A stretch of DNA of 64,000 nt from Nocardia arizonensis (GTDB lineage: Bacteria; Actinomycetota; Actinomycetes; Mycobacteriales; Mycobacteriaceae), in contig NZ_LGYZ01000057.1 of assembly GCF_001310275.1 (NCBI RefSeq), positions 62,001-126,000 of the forward strand, given 5' to 3'. Position 1 is the stretch's first letter; every line of letters begins with the position of its first letter. The translations under genes and the position numbers were made by a program. The notes below the pieces were generated by a model that saw only the letters and a program-made list of their open reading frames with translations, was not told the DNA's origin and made no database searches. Shown here one piece after another: positions 9,550-20,614 of this stretch.

Positions 9550-10043
9550 GTCCGCGGGTGCGCCGGATACGGACGACGGAAGCGGAATCGACTCTCGTAT
9601 GCGGTTCGGCTATCGCGCGGCACCGACTCGATCGCCGTGCCGCCCGCTCGCGCGGCGATGGACGAGCCCGGCGCCGCGGCGGCATCCGCGCATCCGGTGT
9701 CCGGTTCGCGGGCGGCGGTGGTCGAACTTGTGGATGCGGCCAAAGCTTTCGGCGAGAACCATACCGAATGTCGTGATTGCTTCGAGGATCCGGCCCGACC
9801 GGCTGTGAATTCTCTGCGCGCGCGGTGCGGGCGAGGCGGTCGCCCCGCCTTCCGGCGAGGGCGGGAATCGGCGCGTCCGAGGCGTGCGGACGCGGCTCCA
9901 TGATCGCGACACCCCCGAGCGCGTCATACCGAGAGTTACTGTCCCGCAACACATGTGATCGCAGATAGCAGCTGTGACCGTTCTCACGGGCTATCTTTCC
10001 GAATCTCGGGCGTGTCGTGCCGATCGGCCAGCAGAATATCGAC
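9550..10043. other. Intergenic region with a possible gene remnant
   Basis: No intact gene. The plus-strand frame at 9658 begins like an ABC-transporter ATPase and then loses all family character (separate entry). The last 100 bases before the oxygenase are less GC-rich and presumably hold its promoter. Confidence 0.4.
9658..9800 (+). pseudogene. Possible remnant of an ABC transporter ATPase 5' end
   Basis: From the ATG at 9658 the frame reads a short Ala/Ser-rich lead, then VVELVDAAKAFGENH, which matches the opening strand of amino-acid ABC ATPases (GluA-like: VELxxVxKxFGxxH). The sequence expected next, the first helix and the Walker A loop, is absent and the frame continues as low-complexity Arg-rich sequence to a stop at 9901-9903. 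This would be a 5' stump left by deletion. The similarity is short and may be chance. Confidence 0.28.
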
Positions 10044-10904
10044 ATGGCAGTAACGGGCGTTCTTGACGAGATCGTCGACACCGCAAGGTATCCGCTCGCC
10101 GATATCGAGGGTGACGGGCGCGGCGCGGTGGTGGCACGGGCGCGGGCGGAACTGGCCGAATCCGGCTGCACCGTCCTGCGCGAGTTCATCCGTCCCGCGC
10201 TCGTGGACTCCTTGCGCGCCCAGGGCGAGGCCATCGCGCCGCACGCCTACTACGAGGTCCAGCGGGTCAACGCCTACAACATTCCGCTGGATGCCGAACT
10301 ACCGCAGGATCATCCGGGCCGGATCGTGCTCGAGCGCGGTAACGCCTTCGTGCCCCGCGACCGTATACCCGCCGACGCGCTGATCCACCGCCTCTACACC
10401 AGCGCCGAGTTCCAGCGCTTCGTCGCCGACTGCTTCGGTCTCGGTGAACTACACGAATTCGCCGATCCGCTGGCCGGATTGTGCCTGAACGTGGTCGCGC
10501 CCGGTATGTCGCATCCCTGGCATTTCGACACCAACGAATTCACCGTCAGCATGCTGACCCAGCCCGCCGAATCCGGCGGTGTCTTCGAGTTCTGCCCGAA
10601 TATCCGCTCACCGCACGCCGAGAACCTCGATGACGTGCGCGATGTGCTCACCGGCGCGGCCGATCGTCTGGTGCGCCGCCTCGAGTTGCGCCCCGGCGAC
10701 CTGCAACTGTTCCAGGGGCGCTTCTCCTTGCATCGGGTCTCACCGGTTACCGGTGCCGTACAGCGACATTCGGCGATCTTCGCCTACACCGACCGGCCCG
10801 GTGTCATCGGCACCGTGGAGCGCACCCGTCAGCTGTTCGGACGGGTGCTACCGGATCACTTAGCCGCGGCCGACGCCGTCCGCGGCGACCGGCTACTCGA
10901 CTAG
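10044..10904 (+). CDS. Fe(II)/2-oxoglutarate-dependent oxygenase
   Basis: 286 residues from the ATG at 10044; a GTG at 10017 would add nine. CAGAAT ends six bases before the ATG and there is no ribosome-binding site at either, so the ATG is preferred as a leaderless start. The iron triad is visible: H160 and D162 in WHFDTNEF and distal H230 in SLHRV, with R241 placed to hold 2-oxoglutarate. The FxF segment after the first motif (GGVFEFCPNIR) and the RPGDLQLFQGRFSLHRV block recall the BesD/HalD-type group that acts on free amino acids. The Asp is kept where halogenases of that group carry Gly, so hydroxylation is the likely reaction. First gene of a three-gene set with a methyltransferase and an O-acyltransferase. 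Confidence 0.82.
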   Translation: MAVTGVLDEIVDTARYPLADIEGDGRGAVVARARAELAESGCTVLREFIRPALVDSLRAQGEAIAPHAYYEVQRVNAYNIPLDAELPQDHPGRIVLERGNAFVPRDRIPADALIHRLYTSAEFQRFVADCFGLGELHEFADPLAGLCLNVVAPGMSHPWHFDTNEFTVSMLTQPAESGGVFEFCPNIRSPHAENLDDVRDVLTGAADRLVRRLELRPGDLQLFQGRFSLHRVSPVTGAVQRHSAIFAYTDRPGVIGTVERTRQLFGRVLPDHLAAADAVRGDRLLD

Positions 10905-10939
10905 CCGATCTCCGCGTTCGATCGAGAGGAACGACAAGC

Positions 10940-11794
10940 GTGCCAGTGCCGTTGCATACGACCGGGAAAGCCTCCTTCGACCACATATACGACCGACCCG
11001 ATCCCCGCGACTACTACGCCCGGATGTCCGAATTGGACTATCGCATACCGGAACTGGCGAAACCCCACTTCGAACAGCAGATTCGTGAGTACCGCGCCTC
11101 CGCGCGGCTGAGCGCACCGACCGTGCTCGACATCGGCTGCTCCTACGGCGTCAACGCGGCACTGCTGCGCCTCGGCGTCGGCATCGACGAACTCGCCGAG
11201 CACTATCGCGAGGCCGCGCGATCGTGCGCCGCCGCGGAATCGGCGCGCGCCCATCTCATCGCCCGCGACCGCGCCAGGCTCGCCGCGGCCGATGCCTGTC
11301 CCGATGTCCGTTTCATCGGGATCGACGCCGCCCGCCCGGCATTGGACTACGCGCGGGAGGCGGGCCTGCTGCAGGGTGCCGTACACGCCGACCTCGAGGC
11401 CACCGATCCCACCGACGCGCAGCGCGAGCTGCTCGCCTCGGCCGATATCGTCATCTCCACCGGCTGTATCGGCTACGTCACCGAGAAGACGCTGGTCCGC
11501 ATCGCCACCGCCCATCCGCGCCGCAGGCCGTGGATGGCGCATTTCGTCCTGCGCATGTTCGACTTCGCGCCGATCGAGGCCGAGCTCGCCGCACTGGGAT
11601 ACCGCACCGAACGCAGGCCCGGCCTGTTCGAGCAGCGCCGCTTCGCCTCCGACGACGAGCGCGAGCAGGTGCTGAACACCCTGTCCGACAAGGGAATCGA
11701 TACCGCCGGACAGGAGTCGGAGGGTTGGCTCTACGCCGCGCTCTACGTGTCGCGGCCCGCGTTCGACCAGCGCGAGGGCGACGCCCGCGACTGA
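10940..11794 (+). CDS. Class I SAM-dependent methyltransferase
   Basis: 284 residues, starting at GTG 10940 behind GAGAGGA, 35 bases after the oxygenase stop. SAM-binding motif I is VLDIGCSYG (62-70). The acidic motif II is FIGIDAARPAL with D129, unusually far from motif I, because a helical insertion of about 45 residues rich in Ala, Arg and His sits between them. A further motif HADLE lies at 149-153. No lead as to O-, N- or C-methylation is visible. Its position between an oxygenase and a choline/carnitine-type acyltransferase suggests N-methylation of a small amine, which is inference. Confidence 0.8.
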   Translation: MPVPLHTTGKASFDHIYDRPDPRDYYARMSELDYRIPELAKPHFEQQIREYRASARLSAPTVLDIGCSYGVNAALLRLGVGIDELAEHYREAARSCAAAESARAHLIARDRARLAAADACPDVRFIGIDAARPALDYAREAGLLQGAVHADLEATDPTDAQRELLASADIVISTGCIGYVTEKTLVRIATAHPRRRPWMAHFVLRMFDFAPIEAELAALGYRTERRPGLFEQRRFASDDEREQVLNTLSDKGIDTAGQESEGWLYAALYVSRPAFDQREGDARD

Positions 11795-11917
11795 AGCGGC
11801 GAACGACACGCGCCGCGACCCTTCCCAAACTTCGGCCCGACGCCGAGGATCTTGTAGTGAGTCGACGCACTCTCTTTCGAATCCGTCACGTCCACCCACC
11901 ACACCGAGGAATCCGAC

Positions 11918-13726
11918 TTGAGTGACCGCACCTTCGCCGCCGAAGACCATTTGCCGCGGGTACCGCTGCCCACCCTGGAAGCCAGCGCCGAGCGCTTCCT
12001 CCAATGGTGCGCCCCGCTGCTGACCGACGACGAACTGGCCACCACGAGGGCCGCCGTGGACGATCTGCTGCGCGCGGACGGACCGGGCCGGACCCTGCAC
12101 GAGGCACTGCGCGAATACGACGCGACCCCCGGCGTCGGTAGTTGGCTCGACCTGTTCTGGCCCTCCCGCTACCTGGGCAGGCGCGACCGGATCGCCCTGA
12201 ACGCCAACTTCTTCTTCCTCTTCCGCGACGACACCGTGCTGGCGTCCTCCACCGGGGCGACACAGGTGGAGCGCGCGGCCGCGATCATCTCCGCCGCGGT
12301 CGACTACAAGCTGGCCCTCGACGAGGAGGCCATCGCGCCGGTCACCCAGCGCGGCCAGCAGTTGTCGATGTGGCAGAACAAGTACCTGTTCTCCGAGACC
12401 CGCATCCCCGGCGTGGAACAGGACTCGGTGCGCGTGCCCTACAGCGACGAGGCTCCCGGCCCCTCGCCCGCGCGCCACATCGCGGTGTTCTACCGGGGCA
12501 ACCTGTTCACGATGGATGTGATCGGCCCCGAGGGCGCGCCTTACACGCCCGAGGATCTCGCCGAGGGTCTGCGCGCCGTGCAGCGGGCGGGCGAACAGCG
12601 CGCGCAGAGCCCCGTGGGCCATCTCACCACCAAGGCGCGCGCCGAATGGGCCGCCGACCGCGCCGCGCTGCGCGCCGAACCCGCGAACATCGCGGCGCTG
12701 GACACCCTGGAGACCGCGTTGTTCGCCGTATGCCTCGAGGATTTCGCCCCGCGCGACACCCTGCACGCCTGCGATCAGCTGCTGCACGGTGACAGCGGTA
12801 ACCGGTGGTTCGACAAGTCCGTGTCGTTCATCGTCTTCGCCGACGGTCAGGCGGGCATCAACGTCGAACACTGCGGTCTGGACGGCACCACCATCCTGTC
12901 GTTCGTCGACACCCTGCTCGAGACCTCCGCGGCCGACCACGCCGCCCGATCGGGGGCGCAGCAGCAGGGCGCGCCCGCCGTCGCGCCGATCGAGTTCGCG
13001 CTCGACGACACGCTGCGCGCCGCCATCGCCGAGGCCGGGGCCGACTTCGCCGCCTACGCCGCGGCCAACGCCACCACCGCGATCTCGTTCGAGGATTTCG
13101 GCACGACGCGGGCCAAGCAGCTGAAGATATCCCCGGACGCCTTCGCGCAGCTGAGCTACCAGCTCGCCCACCGGCGCAGCAAGGGATTCACCGGTGCCAC
13201 CTACGAGTCCATCGCCACCAGGCAGTACCGTAACGGCCGCACCGAGGCCATGCGGGTGGTGACGCCGGAGATGATCGCCTTCGTCGACGCCATGGTCGAT
13301 CCGCGGGCCGACACCGCGGCCAAACTGGTCGCCGCGCGCACCGCGGCGACCGCGCACGTCGAACGCGCCAAGCAGTGCCAGTCCGGCGACGCCCCGGAAC
13401 AGCACCTGTGGGAGTTGCAGTGGATCCAGCGCCGCCGCGGCGCCGAACTCGGGGTCACCGAGCCGCTGCCGCTCTACGACAGCCCCGGCTGGACCGTCAT
13501 GCGCGACGACTACCTGTCCACCAGTTCCGCGCCGTCGGTCAACATCACCTTCTTCGGTTTCGGCTCCACCAGCCCGACCTGCATCGGCATCGCCTACGTG
13601 CTGCTGCCCGACCGCTGGAACCTGTACCTGGCCACCCCGGAGTCGGTCGCCGACCAGATGCACGCCTTCGCCGGACATCTGCGCACCGCGGTCGCCGACC
13701 TCGAGGCCCTGCTCGCCACGGACTGA
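11918..13726 (+). CDS. Choline/carnitine O-acyltransferase family enzyme
   Basis: 602 residues, the usual length of eukaryotic carnitine acyltransferases, with family landmarks along the chain: NRWFDKS (296-301), catalytic H318 in [22 protein letters not shown] (405-417), TYES and GRTEAMR (428-446), and the STS motif at 534-536 followed by FFGFG. It should move an acyl group from acyl-CoA to a hydroxyl of a small, probably quaternary, amine. The Arg that binds the carnitine carboxylate (Arg518 of mouse carnitine acetyltransferase, in DRHL) is Gln495 here (EQHL), so the acceptor is probably not carnitine. Start TTG at 11918, with GAGGA eight bases upstream. Soluble; no membrane helix. Confidence 0.9.
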   Translation: MSDRTFAAEDHLPRVPLPTLEASAERFLQWCAPLLTDDELATTRAAVDDLLRADGPGRTLHEALREYDATPGVGSWLDLFWPSRYLGRRDRIALNANFFFLFRDDTVLASSTGATQVERAAAIISAAVDYKLALDEEAIAPVTQRGQQLSMWQNKYLFSETRIPGVEQDSVRVPYSDEAPGPSPARHIAVFYRGNLFTMDVIGPEGAPYTPEDLAEGLRAVQRAGEQRAQSPVGHLTTKARAEWAADRAALRAEPANIAALDTLETALFAVCLEDFAPRDTLHACDQLLHGDSGNRWFDKSVSFIVFADGQAGINVEHCGLDGTTILSFVDTLLETSAADHAARSGAQQQGAPAVAPIEFALDDTLRAAIAEAGADFAAYAAANATTAISFEDFGTTRAKQLKISPDAFAQLSYQLAHRRSKGFTGATYESIATRQYRNGRTEAMRVVTPEMIAFVDAMVDPRADTAAKLVAARTAATAHVERAKQCQSGDAPEQHLWELQWIQRRRGAELGVTEPLPLYDSPGWTVMRDDYLSTSSAPSVNITFFGFGSTSPTCIGIAYVLLPDRWNLYLATPESVADQMHAFAGHLRTAVADLEALLATD

Positions 13727-13731
13727 CACTT

Positions 13732-13809
13732 CCCGCACACCCGCACCACCCCGTCGAACTCCCCGCGCACTCCTCGCGCACTCCTCGACGGGGTGGTGCT
13801 GTGTGCGGG
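13732..13809 (+). terminator. Long hairpin terminator after the acyltransferase gene
   Basis: CCCGCACAC then CACCACCCCGTCGA pair with TCGACGGGGTGGTG and GTGTGCGGG, a stem of about 23 bp with small bulges. The 27-nt loop holds the direct repeat CGCGCACTCC. No strong T-tract follows. It separates the acyltransferase cluster from hisE. Confidence 0.65.
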
Positions 13810-13841
13810 GAGTGTGCGGAGGTCTGAGAGAATGGTTTTCC

Positions 13842-14105
13842 GTGAAGAACTTCGAAACCCTGTTCGCCGAGTTGCAGGACCGTGCCCTCACCCGCCCCGC
13901 CGGGTCCGGCACCGTGGCCGCACTGGACGCGGGCGTGCATACCCAGGGTAAGAAGGTGCTCGAGGAGGCCGGTGAGGTCTGGCTGGCCGCCGAGCACGAG
14001 AGCGACGACGCGCTCGCCGAGGAGATTTCACAGCTGTTGTACTGGGTCCAGGTGCTGATGGTCGGCCGCGGGCTGAAGCTCGAAGACGTGTACCGACATC
14101 TGTGA
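13842..14105 (+). CDS. hisE: Phosphoribosyl-ATP diphosphatase
   Basis: 87 residues from GTG 13842. It hydrolyses phosphoribosyl-ATP to phosphoribosyl-AMP, the second step of histidine synthesis. The MazG-like helical core is visible: [16 protein letters not shown] with the metal-binding glutamates, then the EEISQLLYW helix. It is the stand-alone form, as in mycobacteria, and is followed 52 bases later by hisG. An upstream in-frame start at 13803 would add residues encoded inside the preceding hairpin arm and is rejected. GAGAAT ends eight bases before the GTG. Confidence 0.95.
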   Translation: MKNFETLFAELQDRALTRPAGSGTVAALDAGVHTQGKKVLEEAGEVWLAAEHESDDALAEEISQLLYWVQVLMVGRGLKLEDVYRHL

Positions 14106-14157
14106 CGGCTCGCCGCCGAACCCGCCGCCGTCACATCCTCGAAAGGACACCCTTCCC

Positions 14158-15009
14158 ATGCTGCGCGTCGCAGTCCCGAACAAAGGCGCCCTCTCCGAAT
14201 CGGCCACCTCGATCCTGGCCGAGGCCGGATATCGCAAACGCACCGATTCCCGCGACCTGACCGTGCTCGACCCGGCCAACCAGGTCGAATTCTTCTTCCT
14301 GCGCCCCAAGGACATCGCCATCTACGTCGGGTCGGGCGAACTCGACCTCGGCATCACCGGCCGCGATCTCGCGCTGGACTCCGGTGCCCCCGTGCAGGAA
14401 CGGCTCTCGCTCGGCTTCGGCCGCTCGACATTCCGCTACGCCGCGCCCGCGGGTCGGGAGTGGAAGGTCGAGGATCTCTACGACAAGCGAATCGCCACCT
14501 CCTATCCGAATCTGGTGCTCTCGGACCTGCGACGCCGCGGCATCGAGGCCGAGGTCATCCGGCTCGACGGCGCGGTGGAGATCTCGATCCAACTCGGTGT
14601 GGCCGACGCCATCGCCGATGTGGTGGGTTCGGGCCGCACGCTGCGCCAGCACAATCTGGTCGCCTTCGGCGAGACGCTGTGCGATTCGGAAGGTGTGCTC
14701 ATCGAGCGGGTCGACTCCGATCACCGCGACCGCGCGCGCAATCAGCTCATCGCCCGCATCCAGGGCGTGGTGTTCGCCCAGCAGTATCTGATGCTGGACT
14801 ACGACTGCCCGCGCGCGCTGCTCGACCGCGCGGTGCGCATCACTCCCGGACTGGAATCGCCCACGGTGTCGCCGCTGGCCGACGAGTCCTGGGTGGCCGT
14901 GCGCGCGCTCGTGCCGCGCGGTCGGGGCAACGAGGTCATGGATCAGCTCGCCGACCTGGGCGCCAAGGCGATCCTCGCCACCGACATCCGCTCCTGCCGG
15001 GCCTTCTGA
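14158..15009 (+). CDS. hisG: ATP phosphoribosyltransferase, long form
   Basis: 283 residues. It catalyses the committed step of histidine synthesis, condensing ATP and [17 protein letters not shown] opens the catalytic domain; the phosphate-binding segment [11 protein letters not shown] is near residue 155-165. The C-terminal domain of about 75 residues (ESPTVSPL onward) is the ACT-like regulatory part of the long form, which gives feedback inhibition by histidine without HisZ. GAAAGGA precedes the ATG. Co-transcribed with hisE. Confidence 0.97.
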   Translation: MLRVAVPNKGALSESATSILAEAGYRKRTDSRDLTVLDPANQVEFFFLRPKDIAIYVGSGELDLGITGRDLALDSGAPVQERLSLGFGRSTFRYAAPAGREWKVEDLYDKRIATSYPNLVLSDLRRRGIEAEVIRLDGAVEISIQLGVADAIADVVGSGRTLRQHNLVAFGETLCDSEGVLIERVDSDHRDRARNQLIARIQGVVFAQQYLMLDYDCPRALLDRAVRITPGLESPTVSPLADESWVAVRALVPRGRGNEVMDQLADLGAKAILATDIRSCRAF

Positions 15010-15037
15010 CCGCCGGGTCCGCGCCGCGCGCGGCCGA

Positions 15038-16894
<1,857 letters not shown>

Positions 16895-16952
16895 GGGCCA
16901 CTCTCGGCCGTCGCCGGTGCGCGGGCGCGCGCACGGGCGACGCGTCGGCGCG

Positions 16953-17489
16953 CTACGGCGCACAGGGCGCCTGGGCGAAACCGAGCAGCACGCAGGCGCT
17001 CGGGTCGGAGATCTTCCAGGTGCCGTCGACCTGCTGCCAGGTCAGCGGCATGGGCGGGGCGTCGCCGTTGGGCGAGCTGATGACGACCTGGGCGGTGGCG
17101 CTCTGTCCGTCGACCTTGACATCGTTCACCACGAACTTCAGGGCGCCGTACCCGGCCAGCGCCTTGGTCATGGTCTCGATGTTGGACGCGCGCTTCTGAC
17201 CGTCGACCACGATGGCGACCTTGGCCTGTGCGGTCTCGGCGGGGTCGGCGAAGGTCGCCAGGGTGGTCCGCAACTGCTCCGCCGAGGGCGCCGCAGCGGC
17301 GCTGTGATCGCCGTGACCGGCCGAACCCGTGGTCACGGCGGCGGCGGATGTGGTAATTGCTGTGGAGGTGGCACTGGCGGCGGTGTCGGACTCGGCGTCC
17401 GATCCACATCCGGTGAGCCCTACCGTCGTGGCGATCGCCACCGCGGCGGTGGCGACGCATACGCGCAGGGTTCTGGCGGTGAGGAGCAT
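16953..17489 (-). CDS. Lipoprotein with MTB12-like domain
   Basis: 178 residues. The signal peptide ends in a lipobox LTGC with C28 as the lipidated cysteine. A Thr/Ser/Ala-rich stalk follows to about residue 70, then a domain of about 105 residues resembling the low-molecular-weight antigen MTB12 fold (LATFADPAETAQAKVA, VDGQSATAQVVIS, LTWQQVDGTWKISD) and a final Cys pair (C165 and C176) that may form a disulfide. Function is unknown; the protein should sit on the outer face of the membrane. An IdeR/DtxR-like box lies about 50 bases upstream, so iron control is possible. Confidence 0.85.
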   Translation of the reverse strand: MLLTARTLRVCVATAAVAIATTVGLTGCGSDAESDTAASATSTAITTSAAAVTTGSAGHGDHSAAAAPSAEQLRTTLATFADPAETAQAKVAIVVDGQKRASNIETMTKALAGYGALKFVVNDVKVDGQSATAQVVISSPNGDAPPMPLTWQQVDGTWKISDPSACVLLGFAQAPCAP

Positions 17490-17538
17490 TCCTGGCTACC
17501 TTTCGGCTCGATGGGCGAGAACTACCGCCCGCTTCGGG

Positions 17539-17557
17539 TTAGGGCAGGCTAACATGG
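17539..17557. promoter_or_regulatory. Possible IdeR/DtxR iron box
   Basis: This 19-bp site matches the actinobacterial iron-box consensus (TTAGGTTAGGCTAACCTAA) at about 14 positions, including the TTAGG and AGGCTAAC blocks. It lies between the lipoprotein and mpa starts, nearer the lipoprotein. Confidence 0.45.
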
Positions 17558-17668
17558 GGCTTCCGCCGCCGATCGCAGCGCAGATGTGATCACGAAGAAA
17601 CCATGTCGGAAAGCGAGAACCGTTCACGCCCGGTAGCGTTGATAGACCGGGACTGGGAGGAGCAGCAC

Positions 17669-19429
17669 ATGAGCCCCATCGAGAATTCCGATTCGGCGGC
17701 CTGGAGAGAGCTCGAGGCAGTGCGCGCCGAGGCGGCTGCACTCCGGAGGCAACTCGCCGATTCGCCGGATCGCGCACGGGAATTGGAAGCCCGCATCGAT
17801 TCGCTGACCATTCGCAACACGAAGCTGATGGACACCCTCAAGGAGGCGCGCCAGCAGTTGGTGGCGCTGCGCGAGGAGGTCGATCGGCTCGGTCAGCCGC
17901 CGAGTGGCTACGGCATCCTGATCGGCGTGTTCGACGATCAGACGGTCGACGTGTTCACTTCGGGTCGCAAGATGCGGTTGACCTGTTCACCGAATATCGA
18001 CACCGCCACCCTCGAGTACGGCCAGACCGTCCGCCTCAACGAGGCGCTCACGGTGGTCGAGGCGGGCGTGTTCGACTCGGTCGGCGAGATCGGCACCCTG
18101 CGCGAGATCCTCGACGACGGTCGCCGCGCCCTTGTCGTCGGCCATGCCGACGAGGAGCGGGTGGTGTGGCTGTCGGGTCCGCTGTCCAAGGTCGCCGAGA
18201 ACGACGATCTCGACGATCCCGATTCGCCGATCCGCAAGCTCAGGCCCGGTGACTCCCTGCTGGTCGACACCAAGGCCGGATTCGCTTTCGAACGCATACC
18301 CAAGGCCGAGGTCGAGGATCTGGTCCTCGAAGAGGTTCCCGATGTCGATTACGAGGACATCGGCGGTCTGGCCCGCCAGATCGAGCAGATCCGCGACGCG
18401 GTCGAGCTGCCGTTCCTGCACAAGGACCTGTTCCGCGAGTACGCGCTGCGCCCGCCCAAGGGCGTGCTGCTCTACGGTCCGCCCGGCTGCGGTAAGACGC
18501 TGATCGCCAAGGCGGTGGCCAACTCGCTGGCCAAGAAGATCGCCGAGGCCCGCGGTGAGGACGCCAAGGAGGCCAAGTCCTTCTTCCTCAACATCAAGGG
18601 CCCCGAACTGCTGAACAAGTTCGTCGGCGAGACCGAGCGCCACATCAGGATCATCTTCCAGCGCGCCCGTGAGAAGGCGTCGGAGGGTACCCCGGTGATC
18701 GTGTTCTTCGATGAGATGGACTCCATCTTCCGCACCCGCGGTTCGGGTGTGTCCTCGGATGTGGAGACCACCGTCGTGCCGCAGCTGCTGTCGGAGATCG
18801 ACGGCGTCGAGGGCCTCGAGAACGTCATCGTCATCGGCGCCTCCAACCGCGAGGACATGATCGACCCCGCGATCCTGCGTCCGGGCCGCCTGGACGTCAA
18901 GATCAAGATCGAGCGCCCCGACGCGGAATCGGCGCAGGACATCTTCTCGAAGTACCTGACCGAGGGGCTGCCGCTGCACGCCGACGACGTCGCCGAATTC
19001 GGCGGCGACAAGGGCGCCTGCATCCGGGCGATGATCGAACGGGTCGTGGACCGGATGTACGCCGAGAGCGAGGACAATCGCTTCCTGGAGGTCACCTACG
19101 CCAACGGTGACAAGGAGGTCCTGTACTTCAAGGACTTCAACTCCGGCGCGATGATCCAGAACATCGTCGATCGGTCCAAGAAGTACGCGATCAAGTCCGT
19201 GCTCGACACCGGCAATCCGGGTCTGCGCATCCAGCATCTCTACGATTCGATCGTGGACGAGTTCTCCGAGAACGAGGACCTGCCCAACACCACGAATCCC
19301 GATGACTGGGCGCGCATCTCGGGCAAGAAGGGCGAGCGGATCGTCTACATCCGTACGCTGGTCACCGGCAAGAACGCCTCGGCCAGCCGCGCCATCGACA
19401 CCGAGTCGAATACCGGTCAGTACCTGTAG
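17669..19429 (+). CDS. mpa: Mycobacterial proteasome ATPase Mpa/ARC
   Basis: 586 residues from ATG 17669, which has GGGAGGAG six bases upstream; an ATG at 17603 has no such site. The ring-shaped ATPase binds pupylated proteins, unfolds them and feeds them to the 20S core. A coiled coil lies at about 10-75 (Pup-binding), then OB domains with the signature [15 protein letters not shown], then the AAA domain with Walker A GPPGCGKT near 271-278, Walker [11 protein letters not shown] near 344 and arginine fingers in ILRPGRLD. The C-terminus ends in the QYL tail that docks into the PrcA pockets. The core subunits lie 17 kb downstream. Confidence 0.97.
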   Translation: MSPIENSDSAAWRELEAVRAEAAALRRQLADSPDRARELEARIDSLTIRNTKLMDTLKEARQQLVALREEVDRLGQPPSGYGILIGVFDDQTVDVFTSGRKMRLTCSPNIDTATLEYGQTVRLNEALTVVEAGVFDSVGEIGTLREILDDGRRALVVGHADEERVVWLSGPLSKVAENDDLDDPDSPIRKLRPGDSLLVDTKAGFAFERIPKAEVEDLVLEEVPDVDYEDIGGLARQIEQIRDAVELPFLHKDLFREYALRPPKGVLLYGPPGCGKTLIAKAVANSLAKKIAEARGEDAKEAKSFFLNIKGPELLNKFVGETERHIRIIFQRAREKASEGTPVIVFFDEMDSIFRTRGSGVSSDVETTVVPQLLSEIDGVEGLENVIVIGASNREDMIDPAILRPGRLDVKIKIERPDAESAQDIFSKYLTEGLPLHADDVAEFGGDKGACIRAMIERVVDRMYAESEDNRFLEVTYANGDKEVLYFKDFNSGAMIQNIVDRSKKYAIKSVLDTGNPGLRIQHLYDSIVDEFSENEDLPNTTNPDDWARISGKKGERIVYIRTLVTGKNASASRAIDTESNTGQYL

Positions 19430-19439
19430 TCACCATTCA

Positions 19440-19474
19440 CGAGGAGCCGCGTCGCACGTCGACGCGGCTCCTCG
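19440..19474. terminator. Terminator between mpa and the PP2C gene
   Basis: Perfect 15-bp stem (CGAGGAGCCGCGTCG) with a 5-nt loop, ten bases after the mpa stop. It can serve both convergent genes. Confidence 0.8.
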
Positions 19475-19551
19475 CTGTGTCGGGGCGGTGAAGTCGCCGC
19501 CGTTGCCGCAGGCGAAGCCGTTGAGGCCGAATGGCCGCGCCGAGCCCTGCC

Positions 19552-20301
19552 CTAGCCGGCGCGGTGCGGGCCGCGGTCGACCACGAAGGCGGAGGCGTTG
19601 TCGCGTCCGCCGCCGCGTAGCGCGAGCTCCACCAGCGCGTCGGCGGTGCTCTGCGGCGGCTCGCCCGCGGCGAGCATGGCCTTGACGGCGGCGATGCCGA
19701 TTCGCTTGTGGACGCCGTCGCTGCACAGCAGCAGCCGCCCGTTGCTGGAGCCGGTGGCGGCGCGGCCGATCTGGTCCTCGCGCACCGTGCGCACGGTCGT
19801 GGTGATGATGTGATCGGCCCGTGGCGTCGGGTGCTGTCCGCGCATGCGCAGGTACTCGGCCAGGGTGTGGTCGGTCGTGATCTGGTGCAGGGTGCGGCTG
19901 TTCCAGCGATAGGCGCGGCAATCGCCCACCCAGGCGATATCGGCGGGCGCGTCCGCGCGGTCGGCGGTGGGCAGTACCGCGATCACCAGGGCGCTGTCGG
20001 CCTTGGGTTGCGGGAATTCGCGCAGCAGGCTCCGTTGCGCGGCGAGGATGCCCACCGCCGCGCCGCCGCGCGCGCCTTCGCGCGCCGCCACCGTGGCCGC
20101 AGTGCGCGCCGCGCGGGCCGCGGGCAGATGGTCACCGACACCGTCGGCGACGACGAAGGCGATGCGGCCGCTGTCGGAATCGCTCCAGGAGGCCACGGCA
20201 TCGGCGTTGATGGAACGCAGTCCGCGCTTGCTCACCGAATCGCCCGCGATTCCGGTGAGGCGCACCAGTTCGCGCCGGGTTGTCGTCATCGCACTGCTCA
20301 T
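19552..20301 (-). CDS. PP2C-family protein serine/threonine phosphatase
   Basis: 249 residues from ATG 20301, behind AGGAGGT. The metal-binding acidic residues of the fold are present: RSINADA (D34), VVADGVGDH (D53), LLLCSDGVHKR and GGGRDNAS. It lacks transmembrane and sensor domains, so it is a soluble phosphatase that could oppose kinases such as the one at 7073. No partner gene adjoins it. Compact compared with PstP of mycobacteria, which carries a membrane anchor. Confidence 0.88.
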   Translation of the reverse strand: MSSAMTTTRRELVRLTGIAGDSVSKRGLRSINADAVASWSDSDSGRIAFVVADGVGDHLPAARAARTAATVAAREGARGGAAVGILAAQRSLLREFPQPKADSALVIAVLPTADRADAPADIAWVGDCRAYRWNSRTLHQITTDHTLAEYLRMRGQHPTPRADHIITTTVRTVREDQIGRAATGSSNGRLLLCSDGVHKRIGIAAVKAMLAAGEPPQSTADALVELALRGGGRDNASAFVVDRGPHRAG

Positions 20302-20614
20302 GGCCCTGACCTCCTGGATCGGACACACTGCCGGTCCTGTTCAACCGACATACCACCCAGTGGACCACTTCAAGCCGTGGTTGTAGCCGGCGCGGACTGA
20401 GGGCTTGCTGAGAACCGGTGGGTAGCGGAAAGTATCCTATGATTCGGCCCGCCCGGGAAGAGGTTCGCGGCGATCGGGCCGCCCCACGGCAATACCGTCG
20501 GTCGGTTGTGCTCGGAGTATCACCTGAGTGTTACCGCCGTCACCGTCCGAGAGTGCGCGGCCACGGCGCGGGATCGGCTCCCGCCGAGGATGGGCATGAG
20601 CGCGGCCCGGCGGA
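20302..20614. other. Intergenic region
   Basis: Between two minus-strand genes. No gene or strong hairpin is seen. It must hold the PP2C promoter. Confidence 0.4.
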
